Origin: an uncultured Bacilli bacterium
Lineage (GTDB): Bacteria; Bacillota_I; Bacilli_A; RF39; UBA660
Assembly: GCA_947631525.1 (NCBI GenBank)
Contig: CANRLQ010000061.1
Span: 1 to 5,750, forward strand
Reading direction: 5' to 3'
DNA: 5,750 nt
Position 1 is the stretch's first letter. The number at the start of each line of letters is the position of its first letter. The position numbers and the translations under genes are program-made. A model generated the notes under the pieces. That model saw only the letters and a program-made list of their open reading frames with translations, did no database searches and was not told the origin of the DNA. Shown piece by piece: positions 1-5,750 of this stretch.

Positions 1-600
1 TTTATCAGTTATCAAAAATATATTCTTATCCTTATATTTTTTAAATAATTCTATTTTATTTACTGTCCATATCATTGTTTGTTTTTTTTGATTTTTATAT
101 AAATTATATTTTATAGATATAAAATCAAATATTTCATAGTTTTTATTTTTATTTAATATATTTGATATTATTAAGCCTGTTTTATAATTATATTTTTCTT
201 TTATATATTTAATTAGTTCATAGTTAAAGCTACATAAATATATATTTAACTTTGTATATTTTCTTATTATTCTATTTAATATTTTAGCTAACTTTTTATA
301 ATTATTCCTATCTTCTTTTATATCAATTACAATATATTTATTTGATTTTATATTTGATAATACTTCTTCTAATCCAGAAAAATTATATTTTTTTAATTTC
401 TTTAATGTTTGATTTTTAACAACACCTGCTTCATAACTAATTGGATTATGACTTAATACAAATTTATTATCACGGGTTAATCTTATATCAAACTCTACTC
501 CATCTATATAATCTTTATTTAACGAATCAATAATTCCATTTAAAGTATTTTCTTTAAATTTATGATTATCATTACCTCTATGTGATATAATCAGTGCCAT
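1..600 (-). CDS. glycerophosphodiester phosphodiesterase, C-terminus cut by window edge
   Basis: This frame is open from an ATG at 600-598 to base 1 (200 codons) with no stop, so the C-terminus is outside the window. It reads as a GDPD-family TIM-barrel enzyme, which hydrolyses glycerophosphodiesters to sn-glycerol-3-phosphate and an alcohol. Visible signature: HRG at residues 7-9, EN at 17-18, EFD at 37-39 (acidic metal ligands), SHNP at 50-53 (general acid/base His), VIDIK at 91-95, the late WTVN at 178-181 and ITDK at 197-200. Since ITDK normally lies near the end of the barrel, only a short tail should be missing. There is no signal peptide or membrane segment, so it is probably cytoplasmic and UgpQ-like rather than a secreted GlpQ. 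The start is supported by GGTGA at 609-605, four bases before the ATG. A terminator upstream separates it from the HD gene. Confidence 0.9.
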   Translation of the reverse strand, partial: MALIISHRGNDNHKFKENTLNGIIDSLNKDYIDGVEFDIRLTRDNKFVLSHNPISYEAGVVKNQTLKKLKKYNFSGLEEVLSNIKSNKYIVIDIKEDRNNYKKLAKILNRIIRKYTKLNIYLCSFNYELIKYIKEKYNYKTGLIISNILNKNKNYEIFDFISIKYNLYKNQKKQTMIWTVNKIELFKKYKDKNIFLITDK

Positions 601-603
601 ATT

Positions 604-609
604 ATCACC
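604..609 (-). promoter_or_regulatory. ribosome binding site of the GDPD gene
   Basis: On the minus strand the sequence GGTGAT ends four bases before the ATG at 600. GGTGA matches the 3' half of the full anti-Shine-Dalgarno complement (AAGGAGGTGA) rather than the usual AGGAGG core. It fixes the start at the ATG whose product begins MALIISHRG. Confidence 0.55.
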
Positions 610-621
610 AATTAATTATAT

Positions 622-648
622 AAAAAAAGAAGAAATAATATTCTTCTT
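622..648 (-). terminator. Rho-independent terminator after the HD-domain gene
   Basis: Read on the minus strand, the 8-base arm AAGAAGAA (648-641), the loop TATTAT (640-635) and the arm TTCTTCTT (634-627) form a perfect stem, followed by five more T (626-622). The stem has only two G-C pairs, so it is weak by GC but well formed for so AT-rich a genome. It starts 17 bases after the HD gene stop and ends 21 bases before the GDPD start, closing the mscL-hemW-HD unit. Confidence 0.7.
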
Positions 649-665
649 AACCATTTTATTAATTT

Positions 666-1244
666 TTAATCGATTATTTCATTATTCTTAAAATTAACAT
701 TTAAAAATTTACGGCTTGCTAAAAAATCACACATATGGACAAATTTCTGATATTTATTTATCGGTTTTTTTAATACTTCATTTCCTTTATAATCAGTATT
801 CCAAGGACCCATATGTGATTCTATTACATTACATACAAAATCTATTTCTCCATTAGTAAGTGTTAATTTATCTTTATTATCTTTTATATAATTAGCTATT
901 AATATTGGATGATCAAATCTTGTATATTCTTCTTTTATAATTCCTGATTTTAATCCATCATGAAGAATAAGAGCAAAAATCATTAAATCCTTTTCATTTT
1001 GTGTAAATATTCCTGTTATAGATTCATCATTATATAATTCATGTGCTATCCTAACAGCAAATTTAGTGTGTCTAAGTAATCCACCTTCTCCTAATGAAAA
1101 TTCTGGATGATATTTACCGGTTGAGGAAGCTGGTATACTAAAAAAATAATCTGGAAGTAAATCTACCATTATTTTTAAATTATCAACATATTTTTTATTT
1201 TTGATATATGTATATTCTTTATTAAATTTTTCTACTTTATTCAT
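666..1244 (-). CDS. HD-domain metal-dependent protein, probable phosphohydrolase of unknown substrate
   Basis: 192 residues. The HD-superfamily metal pattern is visible: H59 (LLRHT), H95-D96 (LILHDG), H112 (FDHP), H144 (ESHMG) and D173 (HMCDF). This H...HD...H...H...D set is enough for a two-metal centre, as in HD-GYP and PgpH hydrolases and in the MIOX/PhnZ oxygenases. Another conspicuous segment is STGKYHP at 41-47, followed by GEGG at 52-55 just before the first metal His. There is no signal peptide, transmembrane helix or second domain, so a soluble single-domain enzyme is expected. The ATG follows AGGAGAG (1255-1249) by four bases, and that ribosome site lies across the end of the upstream hemW frame, whose TAG ends one base before this ATG, so coupled translation is likely. 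I do not recognise a named orthologue; the nucleotide or phosphoester substrate cannot be told from sequence. Confidence 0.85.
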   Translation of the reverse strand: MNKVEKFNKEYTYIKNKKYVDNLKIMVDLLPDYFFSIPASSTGKYHPEFSLGEGGLLRHTKFAVRIAHELYNDESITGIFTQNEKDLMIFALILHDGLKSGIIKEEYTRFDHPILIANYIKDNKDKLTLTNGEIDFVCNVIESHMGPWNTDYKGNEVLKKPINKYQKFVHMCDFLASRKFLNVNFKNNEIID

Positions 1245-1245
1245 A

Positions 1246-1458
1246 CTACTCTCCTATAAAATTAATTAATATTTCATTTGATAAATATATATATTTTGGA
1301 TTAATAAATATATTATCATTTTCTATAATAAGTTTCTTTTCTTTTAATAATTTTTCTATATTAAAAACATTCCTTATATCTAAGTTATATTTTTCTTTAA
1401 ATTTAGTTAAATTAACTCCATTTAATTTTCTAAGGCCTAATATCATTTCATTTTCCAT
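1246..1458 (-). CDS. hemW: HemW C-terminal domain, separated from the core by an in-frame stop
   Basis: 70 codons from ATG 1458 to TAG 1248-1246. The product is not an independent protein family: it reads as the C-terminal domain of HemW (HemN_C-like small helical/winged domain). Hallmarks are MILGLRKLNGV at 5-15, the F..KY.LDI segment at 20-28, and a late block KYIYLSNEILINF at 55-67, matching the usual 'E.MFLGLR...GV' and 'G..LSNEI...F' blocks. It lies in exactly the same frame as the upstream radical-SAM part (1458 and 2346 differ by 296 codons), with eight sense codons between the stop and this ATG. No Shine-Dalgarno precedes the ATG, only A-rich sequence, so separate translation would need reinitiation or readthrough. 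The codons look undamaged, which argues against an old pseudogene. Confidence 0.8.
   Translation of the reverse strand: MENEMILGLRKLNGVNLTKFKEKYNLDIRNVFNIEKLLKEKKLIIENDNIFINPKYIYLSNEILINFIGE
1249..1255 (-). promoter_or_regulatory. ribosome binding site of the HD-domain gene
   Basis: AGGAGAG on the minus strand, four bases before the ATG at 1244. It sits in the last codons of the hemW C-terminal frame, so ribosomes ending hemW stop next to this start. It supports 1244 as the true start. Confidence 0.7.
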
Positions 1459-1485
1459 ATTTATTTTTTTATCAATTATTTTTTA
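1459..1485 (-). other. in-frame TAA and linker codons interrupting hemW
   Basis: On the minus strand the hemW frame reads F-I-K-K, TAA (1485-1483), then K-I-I-D-K-K-I-N and the M of the C-terminal part. Read through as one codon, 1246-2346 would encode a 366-residue protein, the normal HemW length. The stop is flanked by two runs of six A (1491-1486 and 1484-1479), with a run of seven A at 1470-1464. A change of TAA to AAA or GAA would restore the gene. So would moving the single T by one base, that is one A gained in the first run and one lost in the second. Confidence 0.85.
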
Positions 1486-2346
1486 TTTTTTAATAAATTT
1501 TTTGTTTAGATATTTATTCATATTTTTAGTATTAGTATATCTAATATTATTTATAAAGCCACTAGCTCCTAACCCAAAACCATAGTATTGTAAATTATTC
1601 CAATAAGTTAAATTATGTTTTGACTCAAATCCTCTTTTAGAAAAATTACTTATTTCATAATGAATAAAATTATTTTCTTTTAATTTTTTACATATATATT
1701 TATACATTTCATAATCTAAATCATCATCAATATTATTTTCATTATAAATATATAATTTAGTATGAGGTTCAATTATTAAGGAATAAGTAGATATATGATT
1801 TATATCTAATTCTAAAAACAAATCAATATCTTTTTTTAAATCATCTAAAGTTTCATTTTTTAAAGCATAAATTAAATCAATATTTATATTATTGAAACCT
1901 ATATCTTTAGCATACTTAATTTTAGCAAAAACTTCTTCTTTGGTATGAAATCTATTTAAATACTTTAAATTTTTTTCATTAAAAGTTTGAATTCCTATAC
2001 TTAATCTATTAACATTATTTTTTTTTAATAAATCTAACTTTTCTTTGGTCAATGATTCTATATTACATTCAACTGTAAACTCATAATTATCATTTAATTT
2101 AAATATTTTTAGAATATTGAATAATTTTTTAAGTTCAGAAATTTTCAAACTAGTTGGAGTCCCTCCACCGATATAGATTGTTTCTATTTTTTCTCCATTA
2201 TAATTATTATTTATTTCTTCTTCTAAAGCTAGTAAATATTCTTCGATATATTTTTCATTATAAAATACTTTTATAAAATCACAATAAGAACATATTTTAT
2301 CACAAAATGGAATATGGATATAAACTGAATGAACACTATTTTTCAT
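1483..2346 (-). CDS. hemW: HemW-type radical SAM heme chaperone, core domain, ended early by a stop
   Basis: 287 residues carrying the whole radical-SAM part of HemW (often misannotated as coproporphyrinogen III oxidase). Visible: YIHIPFC at 9-15, the CX3CX2C cluster at C15, C19 and C22 for the 4Fe-4S/SAM site, GGGTPT at 60-65, E93 in the VECN strand, RLSIGIQ at 114-120, and the HemW hallmark HNLTYW at 244-249 followed by GFGLGAS at 256-262. HemN's own N-terminal extension is absent, which favours HemW, a heme-binding chaperone delivering heme to membrane proteins, over HemN. HemW is usually about 370-390 residues; here the frame stops at TAA 1485-1483 just before the C-terminal domain, which follows in the same frame. 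The ATG overlaps the last 11 bases of mscL and has no clear Shine-Dalgarno, so initiation probably depends on mscL translation. Whether the truncated product works is unknown. Confidence 0.88.
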   Translation of the reverse strand: MKNSVHSVYIHIPFCDKICSYCDFIKVFYNEKYIEEYLLALEEEINNNYNGEKIETIYIGGGTPTSLKISELKKLFNILKIFKLNDNYEFTVECNIESLTKEKLDLLKKNNVNRLSIGIQTFNEKNLKYLNRFHTKEEVFAKIKYAKDIGFNNINIDLIYALKNETLDDLKKDIDLFLELDINHISTYSLIIEPHTKLYIYNENNIDDDLDYEMYKYICKKLKENNFIHYEISNFSKRGFESKHNLTYWNNLQYYGFGLGASGFINNIRYTNTKNMNKYLNKKFIKK

Positions 2347-2719
2347 TTTTTAATAAATCACGTATTTCTTCTAATAAGATAACTTCATCAGATTTTACTT
2401 CTTCTATTTTTTCTTTCTTAGATAATGTAGAAAATTTATTAACAAATTTTATTAATATAAAAATACAAAAAGATACAATTAAAAAATCAATAATATTTTG
2501 AATAAAATTACCATATTTTATAGTTGCTTCCTGAAATTTTATAGTTAATCCTGTAAAATCTATACCACCTAATATTACTCCAATTAAAGGCATTAATATA
2601 TCGTTTACCAATGATGTTACAATTTTGCCAAATGCTGATCCAATTATAACACCTACAGCTAAATCAATAACATTACCTCTTGATATATATTCTTTAAATT
2701 CTTTTAATATTTTCTTCAT
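2336..2719 (-). CDS. mscL: large-conductance mechanosensitive channel MscL
   Basis: 127 residues, a typical MscL length. The channel opens a wide non-selective pore under membrane tension and releases solutes on hypo-osmotic shock; it works as a homopentamer in the cytoplasmic membrane. Seen in sequence: the amphipathic N-terminal helix (LKEFKEYISRGNVIDLA, about 5-21), TM1 at about 16-45 with the pore-lining VGVIIGSAFGKIV and the NDILMPLIG motif (39-47), a short extracellular loop (about 48-69, GGIDFTGL), TM2 at about 71-95, and a charged C-terminal helix ending EEIRDLLKNEK. The start is set by AGGAGG at 2730-2725, five bases before the ATG. It stands 49 bases after pheT with a terminator between, and its stop TAG lies inside the start of hemW, so it probably heads a mscL-hemW-HD unit. 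No sign of damage. Confidence 0.95.
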   Translation of the reverse strand: MKKILKEFKEYISRGNVIDLAVGVIIGSAFGKIVTSLVNDILMPLIGVILGGIDFTGLTIKFQEATIKYGNFIQNIIDFLIVSFCIFILIKFVNKFSTLSKKEKIEEVKSDEVILLEEIRDLLKNEK

Positions 2720-2724
2720 ATTCG

Positions 2725-2730
2725 CCTCCT
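2725..2730 (-). promoter_or_regulatory. ribosome binding site of mscL
   Basis: A perfect AGGAGG on the minus strand, spaced five bases from the ATG at 2719. It is the strongest Shine-Dalgarno site in the window and settles the mscL start. Confidence 0.85.
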
Positions 2731-2736
2731 ATTACA

Positions 2737-2742
2737 ATTATA
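2737..2742 (-). promoter_or_regulatory. candidate -10 box for mscL
   Basis: TATAAT on the minus strand directly after the terminator T-run. A start about seven bases downstream would fall at the first base of the mscL ribosome site, giving a leader of only about 11 bases. The hexamer at the right distance upstream (TAGCAA, 2765-2760) is a poor -35 match and lies in the terminator stem. In such AT-rich DNA the box may be chance. Confidence 0.3.
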
Positions 2743-2743
2743 C

Positions 2744-2770
2744 AAAAAAAACTAACAAATTGCTAGTTTT
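2744..2770 (-). terminator. Rho-independent terminator of the pheST operon
   Basis: On the minus strand AAAACTAGC (2770-2762), loop AATTT (2761-2757) and GTTAGTTTT (2756-2748) form a nine-pair stem with one G-U wobble, followed by four further T (2747-2744), so eight T in a row in total. The stem begins inside the pheT stop codon (TAA 2771-2769). The other strand also ends in a T-rich stretch, but no plus-strand gene approaches it. Confidence 0.75.
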
Positions 2771-5144
2771 ATTTATCTCTTAATTTTGCTCCTGTTTTTT
2801 CTACTTCCGTAATTATTTTATTAAATAAATTCATTACTTCATCTTCATTAAGAGTTCTGTTATTATCTTTAAATGTTAATGAATATGCTATTGATTTTTC
2901 ATTTTTTTCTACATTTTCACCAGTATAAACATCAAATACTTCAATATTATCAAGAAGTCTTTCACCAGCTTTTTTAATGATTTTTTCTATTTCTTCTGAT
3001 TTAATATTTTTGTCAATAATGAAAGCTAAGTCTTTATTTATTTCTGGATACTTAGATGCCTCTTTAAATTTTAATGGTTTAACTGTTTTATTATATAATT
3101 TTGTTAAAGAAATTTCACAAATATATATGTCATCCTTTTTTAAAGTTGGATGAATTCTACCAATTATTCCTATCTCATCTCGATCTAATAATATTTTAGC
3201 ACTTATTCCTGGATGCATATTTTTAATATTATCATTAATAAAATTATATCTATTTTTAAATCCTAAATAATCAAGAACATTTTCAACTATTCCTTTAATT
3301 ACATAAAAATCTACTTTTAAATCAATATTTTGCCATTTATTAATCAAATAATTACCTTTCATTAAAATACACATTTTAATATCTTCATTATAATTTGAAT
3401 CATATGTTTTACTGATTTCATATAGTAAAATATCTTTTATTTTTCTTGAATTATTATATTCATATACATTTAAAAGTGATGGAATAACTGATGTCCTAAT
3501 AACAGATTTATCAACGCTCATTGGATTAGGTAATATTATATTTTTAGTATTCTGATAATCAAATAATGAAGCCATATCAGGACTTGTTAATGTATATGTT
3601 TTTGTTTCATTCAGACCTAATGTTCTAAGTCTTCTAGAAACTGTTTTTCTAAATTTGACATCTCCTACATAACCACCTTTTTTAATTCCAATACTAGGTA
3701 ATGTAGATACTAAATTATGATAGCCATATAATCTACCTATTTCTTCTGCAATATCGTTTACATTAGGATCAATATCAAGTCTTCTTTTAGGAATTGTTAC
3801 TATAAATTCATCATTAATAATTTCATAAGGAAAATCTAATCTTTTTAATTCTATTTCCATATCTTTTTTACTAATTTTAATACCTAACATTTTATTGATA
3901 TCTTCTTCTTTAAACTTAACGATTTTTTGTGTTTTATCAATATTATCATGTTTTACTGTATCTTTTAAAACTTTAGCATCAGCATATTTTTCAAGTAAAT
4001 GACATGCTCTATTAATAGCATCATTTGTATATTCATAGTTTAGTCCTTTACCATATCTTATTGAGGCTTCGCTTTTTAAATTAAGATTTGTTGAAGTATA
4101 ACGAATACTTGTTGCATCAAATATGGCACTTTCGATTAAAATTGTTTTTGTTGATTCATCAACTTCTGTATTTTCTCCACCCATAACACCTGCTATACAA
4201 ACTGGCTTTACAGTATCAGTTATAACTATATCTGATGATTTTAAGTTTCGTTCTTTTCCATCTAAAGTAACTATTTTCTCATTTTCAAAAGCATTTCTTA
4301 CAAGTACTTTATCACCAAGTTTATCCTTATCAAAGAAATGAAGAGGCTGACCGTATTCTAACATGATATAATTTGAAATATCAACTACGTTATTAATTGG
4401 GCGCATTCCTGCAGCAATCAATCTTTTTTTAATAAATTCTGGTGATTCCTTTATTTTAATATTAGTTACCATTTTTGCTAAATAATAAGGACATTTATCT
4501 GTTTCTACTTTTAAACTGAAATAATTATTAATAGAATCATCTATTTCAGAATAACTTAAATCTGGTAGGTTTACTTTTCTATTTAAAATAGCTGCTATTT
4601 CATAAGCAAAACCAATATGATAATAACAATCATTATTTCTATGTTTATGAATATCTAATTCATATAAAGTATTATCGAGTCCCAAATATTCAATTGGATC
4701 TTTTCCTACTATAGCATTTTCATCTAATTCATAAATTCCTTTATTATAATTTTCTTCTGTTTTTTCTTCTAAACCAAGTTCAAATAAAGCACAAATCATA
4801 CCATTAGATTCTACACCTCTAATTTTTGACTGTTTTATTTCAAAATTACCAGGTAATATAGCTCCAGGTAAAGCTACTATAACTTTAATATTTTTTCTTA
4901 CATTAGGAGCTCCACATACTATTTGTTGTAATTCTTCTTTTCCAACATCTACTTTACATATATGTAAATGATCACTATCTGGATGATTAATACATTCTTT
5001 AACCTCACCAATTACTAAATTATCAATATGATTAGTAACAACAGATTCAATATTAATACCAGCTTTAGTTATTTTTACAGCTAATTCTTTTAAATCTTGA
5101 TCGTTTATATCTATATAATCTTTTACCCATTCTAAACTAATCAT
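2769..5144 (-). CDS. pheT: phenylalanyl-tRNA synthetase beta subunit
   Basis: 791 residues from ATG 5144, the normal bacterial PheT size. With PheS it forms the alpha2-beta2 cytosolic enzyme that charges tRNA-Phe. Domains in order: N-terminal segment MISLEWVKDYI; EMAP-II-like tRNA-binding OB fold at about 40-150 (HPDSDHLHICKVDVG, QIVCGAPN, KIRGVESNGMICA); B3/B4 editing domain at about 210-380 with QPLHFFD (H269), VMGGENTEV and ILIESAIFD (E338), the positions of the editing His and Glu in characterised PheT; B5 domain at about 400-475 with RRLDIDPNVNDIAEEIGRLYG; the catalytic-like core at about 480-680; and the FDX-ACB anticodon-binding domain at about 695-790 (YPEINKDLAFIID, SLTFKDNNRTL). The usual PNR-DC motif is replaced by KHRNNDC (167-173). 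Start choice: AGAAAGGA (5163-5156) ends 11 bases before ATG 5144; the ATG at 5156 overlaps that site and an in-frame TTG at 5168 lies upstream of it. The pheS stop is one base away. Confidence 0.95.
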   Translation of the reverse strand: MISLEWVKDYIDINDQDLKELAVKITKAGINIESVVTNHIDNLVIGEVKECINHPDSDHLHICKVDVGKEELQQIVCGAPNVRKNIKVIVALPGAILPGNFEIKQSKIRGVESNGMICALFELGLEEKTEENYNKGIYELDENAIVGKDPIEYLGLDNTLYELDIHKHRNNDCYYHIGFAYEIAAILNRKVNLPDLSYSEIDDSINNYFSLKVETDKCPYYLAKMVTNIKIKESPEFIKKRLIAAGMRPINNVVDISNYIMLEYGQPLHFFDKDKLGDKVLVRNAFENEKIVTLDGKERNLKSSDIVITDTVKPVCIAGVMGGENTEVDESTKTILIESAIFDATSIRYTSTNLNLKSEASIRYGKGLNYEYTNDAINRACHLLEKYADAKVLKDTVKHDNIDKTQKIVKFKEEDINKMLGIKISKKDMEIELKRLDFPYEIINDEFIVTIPKRRLDIDPNVNDIAEEIGRLYGYHNLVSTLPSIGIKKGGYVGDVKFRKTVSRRLRTLGLNETKTYTLTSPDMASLFDYQNTKNIILPNPMSVDKSVIRTSVIPSLLNVYEYNNSRKIKDILLYEISKTYDSNYNEDIKMCILMKGNYLINKWQNIDLKVDFYVIKGIVENVLDYLGFKNRYNFINDNIKNMHPGISAKILLDRDEIGIIGRIHPTLKKDDIYICEISLTKLYNKTVKPLKFKEASKYPEINKDLAFIIDKNIKSEEIEKIIKKAGERLLDNIEVFDVYTGENVEKNEKSIAYSLTFKDNNRTLNEDEVMNLFNKIITEVEKTGAKLRDK

Positions 5145-5145
5145 A

Positions 5146-5750
5146 TTATTTATCATCCTTTCTATCAAATACTTTGCTTTCTCTTAAATCAGTATTATAA
5201 AATGTTCTTATATCATTTATTCCATATTTAAGCATAGCCATTCTTTCTGCACCAAAGCCAAAAGCAAATCCTGACCATTTTTTAGGATCATAACCACCCA
5301 TTTTTAATACATTAGGATGTACTATTCCAGCTCCTGCTACGGTAATCCATCCTGAATTTTTGCATAAACTACATCCACTACCATTACAATTAAAACAACT
5401 AATATCCACTTCTACTGATGGTTCAGTAAATTGATAGTAACTAGGTCTAAAACGTGTTTCAATATTTTCTCCAAATAATCTTTTAACAATTACATCAATT
5501 GTTCCTTTTAAATCTGACAAACTTATATTTTTATCTACTAATAATCCTTCTATTTGCATAAATTGATGTGAATGTGTCGCATCATCATCATCTCTTCTAT
5601 ATGTTTTACCTGGACATATCATACGTACTGGAGTATTTCCTCCTGCTTTTAGCATAGTCCTTGCTTGTACAGGTGAAGTTTGACTTCTAAGAAGTATATT
5701 TTCATCTTCTATATAAAATGTATCTTGTGCGTCTCTTGCTGGATGTCCTT
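5146..5750 (-). CDS. pheS: phenylalanyl-tRNA synthetase alpha subunit, N-terminal part outside the window
   Basis: The frame is open from the right edge (first full codon 5748-5746, reading GHPARDAQDTFY) to TAA 5148-5146, about 200 codons. This is the class II catalytic domain, which activates phenylalanine and transfers it to tRNA-Phe. Visible: RSQTSPVQART just inside the edge; motif 2 region with GKTYRRDDDDATHSHQFMQIEG; FRPSYYQFTEPSVEVD; and motif 3, GFAFGFGAERMAMLKYG followed by NDIRTFYNTDLR. The Ala of FAFG corresponds to the position that sets the size of the Phe pocket, so ordinary Phe specificity is expected. A CX2CX4CX2C cluster (codons within 5397-5362) lies before GWITVAGAG, as in many bacterial PheS. 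An internal ATG at 5655 is not the start, because the conserved sequence continues upstream of it. It is the first gene of the pheS-pheT operon here. Confidence 0.95.
   Translation of the reverse strand, partial: GHPARDAQDTFYIEDENILLRSQTSPVQARTMLKAGGNTPVRMICPGKTYRRDDDDATHSHQFMQIEGLLVDKNISLSDLKGTIDVIVKRLFGENIETRFRPSYYQFTEPSVEVDISCFNCNGSGCSLCKNSGWITVAGAGIVHPNVLKMGGYDPKKWSGFAFGFGAERMAMLKYGINDIRTFYNTDLRESKVFDRKDDK
5156..5163 (-). promoter_or_regulatory. ribosome binding site deciding the pheT start
   Basis: AGAAAGGA on the minus strand, within the last codons of pheS. It ends 11 bases before ATG 5144 and overlaps the alternative ATG at 5156, so the shorter pheT product (MISLEW...) is favoured over forms with eight or four extra residues. 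Confidence 0.6.

Noticed and set aside
1246..1458. A separate small novel gene of 70 residues
   Set aside because: It matches the HemW C-terminal domain, is in frame with the hemW core and lacks its own ribosome site.
1483..1485. Stop codon reassignment or recoding (UAA as sense)
   Set aside because: UAA also ends pheS, pheT and the HD gene normally here, and no stem-loop or insertion element for recoding is visible at 1483; a mutation or sequence error is simpler.
2307..2501. Plus-strand open frame opposite the hemW/mscL junction
   Set aside because: It lies fully antisense to two well-recognised genes, has low-complexity composition and no ribosome site I can see; it is a shadow frame.
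4123..4341. Plus-strand open frame inside pheT
   Set aside because: It is antisense to the conserved B3/B4 editing domain and its Ser/Phe/Thr-rich product is typical of a reverse-complement shadow.
5145..5168. Longer pheT start at TTG 5168 or ATG 5156
   Set aside because: The ribosome site AGAAAGGA lies at 5163-5156, overlapping or downstream of those codons, and known PheT proteins begin with the M-x-S-L-x-W segment encoded from ATG 5144.
1..5750. UGA read as tryptophan (Mycoplasma-type code)
   Set aside because: All tryptophans checked in conserved positions use TGG and no conserved frame needs TGA as sense.
1..5750. CRISPR array, tRNA/rRNA, insertion sequence, T-box leader or attachment site
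   Set aside because: No spaced direct repeats, cloverleaf, transposase or terminal inverted repeats were seen on either strand; the A/T runs present are composition. Any T-box controlling pheST would lie upstream of pheS, outside the window.

Overview
The window is a very AT-rich stretch in which every recognisable gene lies on the minus strand, so it is read from 5750 down to 1. Base composition, A/T-ending codons, good Shine-Dalgarno sites, short gaps and a pheS-pheT pair point to a low-GC Bacillota/Mollicutes-like bacterium, possibly a gut-type or host-associated Bacilli relative (inference). All tryptophan codons I checked are TGG and no gene here needs TGA as sense, so nothing points to the Mycoplasma code.

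Layout in transcription order: (1) the 3' part of pheS, continuing past the window edge, then a complete pheT one base downstream. A hairpin terminator sits on the pheT stop codon. (2) mscL, a radical-SAM hemW-type gene overlapping the end of mscL by 11 bases, and an HD-domain metalloenzyme gene one base after the hemW frame, followed by a second hairpin terminator. (3) A cytoplasmic glycerophosphodiester phosphodiesterase gene whose last codons run off the left edge.

The three groups look like separate transcription units: a translation unit (phenylalanyl-tRNA synthetase), a mixed unit (osmotic safety valve, heme chaperone, uncharacterised HD enzyme), and a lipid-headgroup salvage gene. No mobile element, RNA gene, CRISPR array or new multi-gene system is visible. 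The main oddity is in hemW: one in-frame TAA at 1483-1485 separates the radical-SAM core from an otherwise intact C-terminal domain in the same frame. It could be a recent nonsense mutation, a consensus or base-calling error in an A-rich tract, or a genuinely split gene. The longest stretch without a gene is about 65 bases (601-665), and it holds a terminator and a ribosome binding site.
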